Below are positions 1-7,744 of a stretch of DNA of 7,744 nucleotides, piece by piece. The position numbers and the translations under genes were made by a program. Source of the stretch: Flavobacteriaceae bacterium (GTDB taxonomy: Bacteria > Bacteroidota > Bacteroidia > Flavobacteriales > Weeksellaceae); NCBI GenBank assembly GCA_031289875.1, contig JAITOO010000198.1:1-7744 (forward strand), in the 5' to 3' direction. How positions within the stretch are numbered: the first letter of the stretch is position 1; each line of letters opens with the position of its first letter. Below the pieces are notes generated by a model, which was given only the letters and a program-made list of their open reading frames with translations, did no database searches and had not been told where the DNA came from.

Positions 1-1
1 G

Positions 2-82
2 ACGTGCGAATTGCTGTCCCTGCGTGCAGAACAACTTTCAGTAGAAGATTTTGCAGAATTGACAAGGCTGACCAGCCAATGA
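2..82 (+). CDS. rsmA: C-terminal end of probable 16S rRNA (adenine-N6,N6) dimethyltransferase RsmA/KsgA (partial)
   Basis: Only the last 26 codons lie in the window; the gene starts to the left of it and ends at the TGA at 80-82. The tail reads LRAEQLSVEDFAELTRLTS. It resembles the closing helix of RsmA/KsgA, where a conserved RPEQLSV-x-x-F-x-x-L motif is typical in Bacteroidota; here the usual Pro is Ala. RsmA dimethylates two adjacent adenines in the 3'-terminal helix of 16S rRNA during small-subunit assembly, using S-adenosylmethionine. The catalytic domain is outside the window, so the call rests on this short tail alone. Another protein with a similar terminal helix cannot be excluded. 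Confidence 0.6.
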   Translation, partial: TCELLSLRAEQLSVEDFAELTRLTSQ

Positions 83-396
83 CTCCTGACAATACTTTAA
101 TAACGCTGTGGTTTTTAATGATATACGATATTAATTTAACAAAGCGTGTATAAATTCTTCAGCTGTCGTCTATTTGCAAATTGAATTTCTTTTTCAGACG
201 CTTTTTGTTGCTTTTTACTGCCTCAACAATAATTCATCATAGACGGCTACACTAAGCAATGCCAAATTAAAATTCCCGTCAGAGAGCGAAAAGTCTCAGT
301 TATAGCACAAACGGAAGACGTGATTTCAGATTAAATATTTTTTATTATGGCATTATTTTTGATTTAATAATAGATAACACTAAAAAATTAAACATT
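83..396. other. Intergenic stretch without an intact gene
   Basis: About 314 AT-rich bases separate the rsmA tail from the membrane protein gene. All frames are broken by stops, and I see no tRNA, no convincing terminator hairpin and no repeat. On the minus strand, 218-295 is open for 26 codons and reads in part SDGNFNLALLSVAVYDE. This loosely recalls a strand of VOC/glyoxalase-fold proteins and could be the relic of a lost gene, but it is too short to call. The right end of the gap carries the candidate promoter for the gene at 397. Confidence 0.5.
354..361 (+). promoter_or_regulatory. Candidate Bacteroidota -7 box for the HdeD-like gene
   Basis: TATTTTTG matches the Bacteroidota primary sigma factor -7 consensus TAnnTTTG exactly. 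It lies 35 bases before the ATG at 397, giving a leader of roughly 30 bases. No good TTTG -33 box is visible 19-21 bases upstream; only an AT-rich GATTA is there. In such AT-rich DNA a single box can arise by chance. Confidence 0.35.
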
Positions 397-975
397 ATGT
401 ATTTGTCAGCTCAAACAAGAGCATGCTTTGTTAAGGCATGGTGGGTTATACCTATTTTCAGCATATTTCATTTTATCGGCGCAATTTTAATAACTGCAAA
501 TTTTTCAAAAGTTTCTGCACCTATATTTGTTTTTTTCTTCTTGTCAAGTCTGTGTCAAATTATTTTTGCATGGAAAAATACGCATTACATCATTTGGAAA
601 TGGTTTCTTGGCGGAGGAATTTTAGACTGGTTCGTGGGGACACTGGCTCTTCATATGCTTCATGCTGATATTCAGCAAGATATGTTGCTGTTTTTTGCGG
701 GTTTATGGTTGTCTGTCAAAGGAACGGGAATGATCGGTTATACTACCGCTATCAAAAATTTAAAAGTGAAATCTTGGTCTTTTCTTTTGATTTTAAGCGT
801 TTTAGAACTGATTTTATCCCTCGGAGTCATGATTTCATCTCATATGGATAACAATACCCGAATATATTTGGCAGCCTTTTCTCTACTCCTTTTGGGAAGC
901 TATTTCTTCATACTGATATTCAGCATGAAAAGCATGGAATACAAAGAAAAAAACCATTTTTTTTATTACGAATAA
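397..975 (+). CDS. HdeD/DUF308-like six-helix integral membrane protein
   Basis: This 192-residue protein is very hydrophobic, with six likely transmembrane segments near residues 14-34, 41-58, 69-88, 95-115, 127-147 and 155-177. They form three helix pairs, each pair followed by a short charged or polar loop (KN at 60-61, KNLKVK at 120-125, a Lys/Glu-rich tail after 177). Length and the repeated hairpin layout, with a Trp near the start of helices (W15/W16, W69, W127) and G-x-x/L-rich cores, fit the HdeD/DUF308 family. In enterobacteria HdeD is linked to acid resistance, but most family members have no known role. There is no signal peptide with a cleavage site, so it should sit in the inner membrane. 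The ATG at 397 is the first in frame after an AT-rich leader. The gene precedes groES by 141 bases with no clear terminator, so read-through is possible. Family assignment is from topology and general resemblance; function is unknown. Confidence 0.55.
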   Translation: MYLSAQTRACFVKAWWVIPIFSIFHFIGAILITANFSKVSAPIFVFFFLSSLCQIIFAWKNTHYIIWKWFLGGGILDWFVGTLALHMLHADIQQDMLLFFAGLWLSVKGTGMIGYTTAIKNLKVKSWSFLLILSVLELILSLGVMISSHMDNNTRIYLAAFSLLLLGSYFFILIFSMKSMEYKEKNHFFYYE

Positions 976-1027
976 ACCTTTTTGTGTTGTCTTTAAATAT
1001 GTCAATTTAATTCATGTTTTCTGCAAT

Positions 1028-1061
1028 TTTGTCAGTTATGTCCTTTTGGCATAGTTTTAGA
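1028..1061 (+). promoter_or_regulatory. Probable groESL promoter with operator-like elements
   Basis: TTTG at 1028-1031 and TAGTTTTA at 1052-1059 are separated by exactly 20 bases. This fits the Bacteroidota -33/-7 pattern (TTTG, 19-21 bases, TAnnTTTG) with one mismatch in the last base. Overlaid on it are two TGTC half-sites (TGTCAGTTATGTCC, 1030-1043) and TTTTGGCATAG (1044-1054). The predicted transcript start is around 1065, giving a leader of about 50 bases. No CIRCE inverted repeat (TTAGCACTC-N9-GAGTGCTAA) is present, so HrcA control is not indicated. The extra elements may be heat-shock control sites; that part is inference. Confidence 0.5.
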
Positions 1062-1116
1062 AAATCTGAAGAACAGAAATTTTAATCAATAATAAAAAAT
1101 AAAAAAACGTATAGAA

Positions 1117-1395
1117 ATGTCAGAACTTTCAATTAAACCATTGGCTGACAGAGTGGTAATAGAACCCTCAGCCGCTGAAACCAAAACCGCATCAGGAATT
1201 ATCATTCCTGACAGCGTAAAAGAAAAACCTCACGAAGGTGTCGTAGTCGCCGTAGGAAACGGAAAAAAAGACGAACCAATGACTGTAAAAGTCGGAGACA
1301 AAGTACTTTACGGAAAATATTCGGGCACAGAACTGAAATTAACCGGAATCGATTACCTAATCATGAGAGAATCCGATATTTTAGCAATTATTTAA
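1117..1395 (+). CDS. groES: Co-chaperonin GroES (Hsp10, Cpn10)
   Basis: GroES forms a seven-membered lid that caps GroEL and closes the folding chamber in the cytoplasm. The 92-residue length is normal for bacterial GroES. The N-terminus has the family signature [12 protein letters not shown] (residues 6-17). The mobile loop follows at about 17-38, with the hydrophobic GroEL-binding tripeptide III at 28-30 in the context ASGIIIPD. The roof loop is GNGKKDEPM (47-55), and the C-terminal half carries [14 protein letters not shown] (59-72) and the terminal strand [13 protein letters not shown]. The ATG at 1117 is the natural start because the conserved first strand begins directly after it; there is no strong Shine-Dalgarno sequence, only an A-rich leader, as is common in Bacteroidota. 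The gene is 34 bases upstream of groEL, clearly in one operon. Confidence 0.98.
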   Translation: MSELSIKPLADRVVIEPSAAETKTASGIIIPDSVKEKPHEGVVVAVGNGKKDEPMTVKVGDKVLYGKYSGTELKLTGIDYLIMRESDILAII

Positions 1396-1417
1396 TCCAT
1401 TAAAAGAAAAAATCTAA

Positions 1418-3058
<1,641 letters not shown>

Positions 3059-3093
3059 GAAATCATAGAAAGGAAACTTGAATAATTTTTTTT

Positions 3094-3134
3094 AAACTGC
3101 CGGAAGAAAGAAAACTTTTTCGGCAGTTTTTTTT
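3094..3134 (+). terminator. Rho-independent terminator of groESL
   Basis: A perfect 9-base stem, AAACTGCCG at 3094-3102 and CGGCAGTTT at 3121-3129, encloses a purine-rich loop that may pair a little further through A-T and G-T pairs. It runs directly into a tract of eight T (3127-3134). It begins 36 bases after the groEL stop, so it ends the chaperonin transcript and separates it from the downstream RDD gene. Confidence 0.9.
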
Positions 3135-3174
3135 AATATTTTTGCGCTTCTGCTGAAAATCTTAAAATATTACA

Positions 3175-3182
3175 TAAATTTG
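3175..3182 (+). promoter_or_regulatory. Candidate Bacteroidota -7 box for the RDD-family gene
   Basis: TAAATTTG matches TAnnTTTG exactly and lies 28 bases before the ATG at 3211, just after the groEL terminator. The region expected to hold the -33 box (about 3151-3155, TGCTG) is weak; a good TTTG exists at 3141-3144 but is too far, 30 bases away. The position between a strong terminator and a start codon makes a promoter here likely. Confidence 0.5.
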
Positions 3183-3210
3183 GCTAAAACAATTTAGAAA
3201 TTTTATTACT

Positions 3211-3684
3211 ATGGAAATGAACAGTATCGTTGAGTTTAATCAAGCAAACAAAAGACAAAGATTTGTCAATTATTTCTTTGACTTGATTATTTTTATAGCT
3301 ACCGTAGATTTTTTTAAGGACATAGTAGCTGTATTCTTACATACGGAAGTCATGCCGACTAATTCAGATTTGTTTTGGAATATTACAGTGATAATCCTCC
3401 TGTTCCTGTATTATTTTGTTGTAGAATCTGTTACAAAAGGAAAAACCGTCGGAAAACTGATAACAGGAACAAAAGTCGTAACCGAAGAAGGAGAAATACC
3501 AACGGCAAATCAGTTCTTGATAAGAACCCTCACCCGTTTCGTCCCTTTTGAACCTCTTTCTTTCTTTGGAGAAATCAACTGGCATGACAAATGGTCTCAC
3601 ACTCGTGTAATAAAAATCAAAGACTTTGAGAACGACCTCCAAAACCAGTTGGACATCAGCAAAATAGGAGAAAAAGAGGCTTAA
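3211..3684 (+). CDS. RDD family membrane protein
   Basis: This 157-residue protein has the hallmarks of the RDD family, named for conserved Arg and Asp residues. Arg17 and Asp24 lie in RFVNYFFDLIIF at the start of the first membrane helix (about 17-33, possibly reaching further), and Asp126 is in WHDKWSHT (124-131). A second helix spans about 55-74. Between them and the end are the typical GKTVGKLITGTKVV block (77-90), the Arg pair in RTLTRFVPFEPLSFF (105-119), and a hydrophilic tail rich in charged residues. The FVPFEPLSFF stretch may be a third, partly buried helix. The role of most RDD proteins is unknown; some have been linked to ion transport or salt stress, which cannot be inferred here. 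It is a single-gene unit between two terminators, convergent with the large T9SS gene. The ATG at 3211 gives a normal cytosolic N-terminus. Family call is firm, function is open. Confidence 0.85.
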   Translation: MEMNSIVEFNQANKRQRFVNYFFDLIIFIATVDFFKDIVAVFLHTEVMPTNSDLFWNITVIILLFLYYFVVESVTKGKTVGKLITGTKVVTEEGEIPTANQFLIRTLTRFVPFEPLSFFGEINWHDKWSHTRVIKIKDFENDLQNQLDISKIGEKEA

Positions 3685-3694
3685 TTATTAAATT

Positions 3695-3724
3695 CAGACG
3701 GAGCAAAAACTCCGCCTGTTTTTT
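3695..3724 (+). terminator. Rho-independent terminator after the RDD gene
   Basis: CAGACGGAG (3695-3703) pairs with CTCCGCCTG (3710-3718) around a six-base CAAAAA loop, with a single A-C mismatch, and is followed by six T (3719-3724). It lies in the 51-base gap between two convergent stop codons. Read on the minus strand, the same hairpin is followed only by AATTTAATAA, so it would be a weaker terminator for the T9SS gene. Confidence 0.85.
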
Positions 3725-3735
3725 AATCTTGATTT

Positions 3736-6700
3736 CTATTTTTTCACCACCACATACCCCGTGATTTTCTTTCCGTTAGGCAAGACAAGAATATACCAGT
3801 AAGTAGTGGTCGTTAGTGGACTTCCCTTGAATGTTCCGTCCCATGAAAAAATCTCGCCCGCTTTGGACTGCCCCTCAAAAACCGTCCGCCCATAGCGGTC
3901 AAAAATGCGTACCTGCGTGCCGGAATAGGCTTCCAGCCCTTTGATTGTCCACACGTCATTGATGCCGTCGCCATTCGGCGTAATAACATTTGGAATTCCC
4001 AGCATCGCAAAAGAATACGGACCCACCACGCAGCCTTGCCCGCCCGCACGAAGCCAAACGCTATACACGCCGTATTTCAAACCCGTGAAAACGTTGGAAA
4101 CCTGCCAATTTATTTGGTCAAGGGAATATTTATAAGTTCCTGACGGAGCAACGATTACGGTTGCTTTACCGTTTTTGTCGTCCGTTTGAACATCAATAAT
4201 CATTGGCAAGTCGTAATATTTCACCGTGAAAGTATGCGAAAGTTGGCAGCCCGAAGCGTTGTAAACCGTTACAGTATAACTACCCGGCTCGGTTACGGTA
4301 ATCTGCGTTTTGCCGTCGTCCTGTGCGCCCGTACTCCATTTGTAGTCTGAGAACCCTGCGGGAACTTCCAAATTTACGCTTCCGTCAGGGCAAAATTCAA
4401 TCACGTCGAGAAGTCCGCCCAGCACAGGATTTGCCAGCACTTTCAGATTAATTTTCACCACCGCGCCGCAGTCTCCGTCTGCCGTTTTGGCAACAGCGTA
4501 AATCTCTGCGTTGCCCGAAGTGTAATTGTTTGGAAGTTCCTGAGCGCCATTTTCAGCGTTGTTCAGAGAAGCGTAAAATTTCACGGAAACCGTGCCTGCA
4601 ACGAGGCTGTTAATGTCAATCGAAGAGAGATTGAAATCCGCCGTTCCGTCGCCGTTGTCGCACATCTGCAAATCGGGAGCAGTGTAAACAGGTATCGAAG
4701 AGTTGAGGTTGAACTGAATTTCCGCTTCGCTTTCACAACTTTTGGCAGAAGTTACTTTTGCTGTAATTATTTGATTTTGAGAAATATTTTGTCCTTTAGA
4801 CAGCGTATTTCCTCCGGAATCAACATATTGAATTGTATAATTGTTCGGATTGGAAACAATCTGACTGCTGAAATTGTCGGGATTGAAAATGACAGAGCCG
4901 TCGTTGTTATAGTCGCAAGCAGTATAATTGACGTTATTTACCACAGGAAGCGGATTGATAATCACCTGAGCCGTTGCGTTGCCTTGACAGCCTGTTGTTG
5001 GGTCGTTTATCGTCAAAGTTATACTGTATGTTCCTGCCGTATAACCTGTTATGTGGAGATTGTCGTCGTTTCCCAAAACCGTGCCGCCGGCATCTGTCCA
5101 TTCATACAAAAAATTGGGGCTTGTCGGGACAGCTACCCATTGAAAAGGCTGACCTTCGCAAATTTCGAGGTTAGATAGCTGTACTTCAATAGGTTTTACA
5201 GGAATGACAGGAATTGCCGCAGAAGTTTTGGAACAGCCTTCGAGGCTGACTTGCAAAGAGTAATTTCCTGTTTCTGTTATCGTTAAAGGATTTAAAACAG
5301 AAGAAACCGAAGTATAGGGACTTCCGTCTTTCAGCCAGACGAATTGCTCACCTGAAGAATAGCTCGTGTTGCTATAAAGTATCGTAGTACAAGAAGTTAC
5401 GGTTTGATTAATAACAGGATTCGGAATATTTGTGAATTTCAGATTGATTTTTTGAGAAGCCGAACAAGTTCCGTTCACTGCCTGCACCCAAATCGCTATT
5501 TCCGAAGATTGATATTGAGTCTTGTCGGAAATCGTGATGAGATGAATGAGATTTTCATCAGAAAAATAACTGTAAATCAATGTGTTATTAGAAGAAAGCA
5601 AGTTTTCCAATTTTGTTAAATCGAAAGTTCCTTGATTGGCATCTCCGTTTCGGCAGCCGTAAAATTCGATTACCGTATTGAGCGTAAACGATTTATCGAT
5701 TACTTTTACGGATAGGGAAGTTCCCGTACAATCTGTTAGGGAATCGGTTACGGACAAAGTGTAAGTTCCTGCGCCATAGTTTATTCCCGAAATTTCAGAG
5801 TTAGTTTCGCCGCTCAAAACAGTTCCGTCTTTCGACCATTGATAAGAAACCGAGCCTGTGGCGTTGGTTACAGTCGAAGTGATTTTGAAATCCGAAGAGC
5901 AAACGCCAAATTCTGCGGCAGAAGCGGTTACTGCTGTTCCGTTAAAGTTCAAATTGACAATTGGAGCAGTGCTTGCTGAAGCATTGATAACATTGGAAGT
6001 TTTGGAACATCCTTCGAGACTGACTTGCAACGAGTAATTCCCTGTTTCTGTTATCGTTAAAGGATTTAAAACAGAAGAAACCGAAGTATAGGAACTGCCG
6101 TTTTTCAGCCAAACGAATTGTACGCCTGCAGGATAGCTTACAGAACTGCTCAAAACTGTCTGGCAGGAAAGAGTTGTCTGCTGAATTATCGGGTCGGGAA
6201 TATTGATAATTTTCAGAGCAATCGCTTGTGAAGCAGTACAACCCGTTGAATTTTGGGCTTTTACATAAATTGTTTTTTCTTCGGAAATATAGTTTTGCGG
6301 ATTACTAATTGCCTGTGTCAAACCCGAATCTGTGAAGAAACTGTATATCAAAGTGTTGTCGGGAGAAAGCTGGCTTTTCAATGAAGTCAAATCAAAAGTT
6401 CCTTGATTCCCGCTCGTCGGGCAGTCGTAAAGAGTTGTAATCAAGCTGTTAAGCGTAATAGATTTATTGACGACCGTAATCGTGTTTGTCGCAGAATTTT
6501 CAATGGTGCTGACGGTAACGCTGTAAACACCGGCGCCATAAGTTCCGTTTAAGGTTGCTCCGGTTTCACCGCTCAAAACAGTTCCGTCTTTCGACCATTG
6601 ATACGTTGCCGACGACGGGTCGGAAGCATTGGAAACAGCAGTCAGCGTGAAATTGTTACCACAGACATCGTATTCAGCGCCGTTTTGCGTTCCGCCTGCG

Positions 6701-7602
6701 CCGACGATGTTCACCACCAAATCTGCGCCTTTGAGAAACAGGGCGGAATCGTAATCTTTTGTGGGCGAGGCAGAATTGTTGTCTGCTACCACAAATTTGA
6801 TGTGGTAAGTCTGTCCCGCCGTTACGGAAATATTAACCGTCAAGGGTTTGGTTCGTCCCATATAATTGGTTTCCTGAGGCAAAGCTCCGCTTCCCCAATA
6901 ATATCCTGCAAAATATTGATTTGATAAATCTTTTCCGCAATTTACCGAACCGTTTGAAATCATTGGAGAAATGTTGGCGGCATTGACGAGGTAGTTTGTT
7001 CCGCCGATATTGGCAACGGCATAGTTCACATAATTAGCGTCGGGGTCTCCTGCTTTTTTTACCAAAATAGCGATTCCATCATAGTGGCTGCAATTAAACT
7101 CGCTTCTATCATACTCGGAAGAAGCAAATATGTAATCAAATTTTATGGACTGGGTCATTGGTTTAAAATCAAATTCAAAAGAAAAAGCATCATGGGTCTG
7201 GCTTTCCTCGGCATTTGCCCCTGAATTTGCGATGATGGCGGTGAGATGGACATCTCCCGCAATGCCCAGATTTGTATCGGCTCTGTTTGCGGGCAGTGTT
7301 TTCGTCGTATTTCCACCATCGTAAGCCTTTCCTGAAGTGATGACCACACCGTTTTGGAAAGGAAACGTCGAGCCGTTTTGGTTGAAATATCCGTAAGGTT
7401 TGGTCTGCGCCGTCCATGAACCTGATTCGGCAGTGGACGAAAAATTGCTGATAGTTCCGAAACCGTCGCCAAAAACCGTCGTTATGAGTTGTTGTATGTT
7501 GTAGGAAGACGGAATATCAGCAGAATTGTTGATTCGGATAATTTGCGAATTTCCTAAAATGCAGAAAGTCAAAAGAATGATGATACTATATAATTTTTTC
7601 AT
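3736..7602 (-). CDS. Large secreted protein: choice-of-anchor L domain, internal repeats, T9SS type B sorting domain
   Basis: The predicted 1288-residue protein has a signal peptide (MKKLYSIIILLTFCILGNS, likely cut before Gln20) for Sec export. Residues about 20-305 form a choice-of-anchor L domain, with NGVVITSGKA, FDYIFASSEYDRSEF and YDGIAILVKK as its typical signatures. Two long repeats follow (cores C314-C532 and C568-C790), then Ig/PKD-like cysteine-paired modules (C815/C872, C896/C956, C981/C1045, C1071/C1119). Next is an SprB-like module near 1135-1200 with YKYSLDQINW and GLKYGVYSVWLRAGG. Residues 1205-1288 are the gliding-motility-associated C-terminal (CHU_C, T9SS type B) domain beginning NVITPNGDGINDVWTI and ending ITGYVVVKK. 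Such domains direct passage through the outer membrane by T9SS and are usually processed at the surface. An in-frame ATG at 7617 would add five residues, but it lies almost at the predicted transcript start, and the signal peptide fits the ATG at 7602. No enzymatic domain is visible; adhesion or another surface role is inferred. No frameshift seen. Confidence 0.9.
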   Translation of the reverse strand: MKKLYSIIILLTFCILGNSQIIRINNSADIPSSYNIQQLITTVFGDGFGTISNFSSTAESGSWTAQTKPYGYFNQNGSTFPFQNGVVITSGKAYDGGNTTKTLPANRADTNLGIAGDVHLTAIIANSGANAEESQTHDAFSFEFDFKPMTQSIKFDYIFASSEYDRSEFNCSHYDGIAILVKKAGDPDANYVNYAVANIGGTNYLVNAANISPMISNGSVNCGKDLSNQYFAGYYWGSGALPQETNYMGRTKPLTVNISVTAGQTYHIKFVVADNNSASPTKDYDSALFLKGADLVVNIVGAGGTQNGAEYDVCGNNFTLTAVSNASDPSSATYQWSKDGTVLSGETGATLNGTYGAGVYSVTVSTIENSATNTITVVNKSITLNSLITTLYDCPTSGNQGTFDLTSLKSQLSPDNTLIYSFFTDSGLTQAISNPQNYISEEKTIYVKAQNSTGCTASQAIALKIINIPDPIIQQTTLSCQTVLSSSVSYPAGVQFVWLKNGSSYTSVSSVLNPLTITETGNYSLQVSLEGCSKTSNVINASASTAPIVNLNFNGTAVTASAAEFGVCSSDFKITSTVTNATGSVSYQWSKDGTVLSGETNSEISGINYGAGTYTLSVTDSLTDCTGTSLSVKVIDKSFTLNTVIEFYGCRNGDANQGTFDLTKLENLLSSNNTLIYSYFSDENLIHLITISDKTQYQSSEIAIWVQAVNGTCSASQKINLKFTNIPNPVINQTVTSCTTILYSNTSYSSGEQFVWLKDGSPYTSVSSVLNPLTITETGNYSLQVSLEGCSKTSAAIPVIPVKPIEVQLSNLEICEGQPFQWVAVPTSPNFLYEWTDAGGTVLGNDDNLHITGYTAGTYSITLTINDPTTGCQGNATAQVIINPLPVVNNVNYTACDYNNDGSVIFNPDNFSSQIVSNPNNYTIQYVDSGGNTLSKGQNISQNQIITAKVTSAKSCESEAEIQFNLNSSIPVYTAPDLQMCDNGDGTADFNLSSIDINSLVAGTVSVKFYASLNNAENGAQELPNNYTSGNAEIYAVAKTADGDCGAVVKINLKVLANPVLGGLLDVIEFCPDGSVNLEVPAGFSDYKWSTGAQDDGKTQITVTEPGSYTVTVYNASGCQLSHTFTVKYYDLPMIIDVQTDDKNGKATVIVAPSGTYKYSLDQINWQVSNVFTGLKYGVYSVWLRAGGQGCVVGPYSFAMLGIPNVITPNGDGINDVWTIKGLEAYSGTQVRIFDRYGRTVFEGQSKAGEIFSWDGTFKGSPLTTTTYWYILVLPNGKKITGYVVVKK
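5233..5901 (-). repeat. Internal repeat copy 2 of the T9SS protein
   Basis: This block encodes residues C568-C790 and parallels the block at 6007-6663. Shared landmarks in order are YQWSKDGTVLSGET, YGAGTY, QGTFDLTKL, NTLIYS, CSASQ, INLKFTNIPNPVI, FVWLKDGSPYTSV and LEGCSKTS. It contains six cysteines that can be grouped as three pairs (568/625, 650/713, 738/790). At the DNA level, 5222-5346 matches 5996-6120 at 117 of 125 positions, and 5810-5844 matches 6569-6603 perfectly, while the rest is clearly more diverged. Confidence 0.85.
6007..6663 (-). repeat. Internal repeat copy 1 of the T9SS protein
   Basis: This block encodes residues C314-C532, nearer the N-terminus than its partner at 5233-5901. 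Landmarks are YQWSKDGTVLSGET, YGAGVY, QGTFDLTSL, NTLIYS, CTASQ, IALKIINIPDPII, FVWLKNGSSYTSV and LEGCSKTS. The repeat period is 254-258 residues. It has five cysteines; the equivalent of Cys625 in copy 2 is missing (the segment reads IENSATNTITV), which leaves Cys314 without its likely partner. Confidence 0.85.
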
Positions 7603-7624
7603 TTTTAAAAGGACCATATTTTTG

Positions 7625-7655
7625 CAAAGATAATGAATTTTTAAACCTGCTTAAA
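7625..7655 (-). promoter_or_regulatory. Promoter of the T9SS protein gene
   Basis: On the minus strand, TATCTTTG (7632 to 7625) matches the Bacteroidota -7 consensus TAnnTTTG exactly, and TTTA (7655 to 7652) sits 19 bases upstream as a near match to the TTTG -33 box. Transcription should start around 7618-7620. This leaves a leader of about 15 bases before the ATG at 7602 and makes the ATG at 7617 an unlikely start. Confidence 0.7.
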
Positions 7656-7744
7656 TAAATTCTACGAAAGCAAGCAAAACTTTGTTCTAATATACTTAAC
7701 TGATTTTTTGTTATTTTATTGAGAGGATGGAGGTTTTTTTGTCC

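Noticed and set aside
438..668. Second open frame inside the HdeD-like gene
   Set aside because: It overlaps a clearly better membrane-protein frame and has no features of its own.
1046..1061. Sigma-54 promoter before groES
   Set aside because: The -24-like TGGCA is present, but the -12 GC is replaced by GA; the -33/-7 arrangement at 1028-1059 explains the region better.
976..1116. CIRCE operator for HrcA
   Set aside because: No TTAGCACTC or GAGTGCTAA half-site is present.
4771..5178. Plus-strand open frame of 135 codons opposite the T9SS gene
   Set aside because: It is antisense to a continuous, domain-supported coding region and its translation resembles no family I recognise.
7545..7602. 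Lipoprotein signal in the T9SS protein (Cys14)
   Set aside because: The residues before Cys14 are T-F, and a lipobox needs a small residue at -1; a standard signal peptidase I site after Ser19 fits better.
7721..7744. Possible start of a plus-strand gene at the right edge (ATG at 7727 after GAGAGG)
   Set aside because: Only six codons remain in the window and the purine-rich stretch touches the ATG without normal spacing; nothing supports a gene.

Overview
The window looks like chromosomal DNA from a member of the Bacteroidota, most likely class Flavobacteriia. The evidence is a large protein ending in a type IX secretion (T9SS) type B sorting domain, candidate promoters with the Bacteroidota -7 box TAnnTTTG, no clear GGAGG ribosome binding sites, and GroES/GroEL sequences of flavobacterial character. 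I cannot place the genus.

Layout from left to right. Positions 2-82 hold the last 26 codons of a plus-strand gene, probably rsmA/ksgA (16S rRNA dimethyltransferase). A gap of about 314 bases follows; it holds no intact gene, only a candidate promoter near its right end. Positions 397-975 encode a six-helix membrane protein resembling the HdeD/DUF308 family. Positions 1117-3058 are the groES-groEL chaperonin operon, with a recognisable upstream promoter region and a rho-independent terminator at 3094-3134. Positions 3211-3684 encode a small RDD-family membrane protein with its own candidate promoter and terminator. The right half (3736-7602, minus strand, convergent to the rest) is one gene for a 1288-residue secreted protein. 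It has a signal peptide, a choice-of-anchor L domain, two long internal repeats, further cysteine-paired modules, an SprB-like module and the T9SS sorting domain. Its promoter lies at 7625-7655.

The genes appear to be separate transcription units. GroES and GroEL work together as the cytoplasmic folding chamber. The two small membrane proteins flank that operon and could be envelope or stress related, but nothing in the sequence proves a shared function. The T9SS substrate is an independent surface or secreted protein.

I see no mobile element, CRISPR array, tRNA, rRNA or clearly new multi-gene system. The most notable points are the uneven, partly near-identical duplication inside the T9SS protein, the loss of one cysteine partner in one copy, and the promoter/operator-like elements upstream of groES in place of a CIRCE element.
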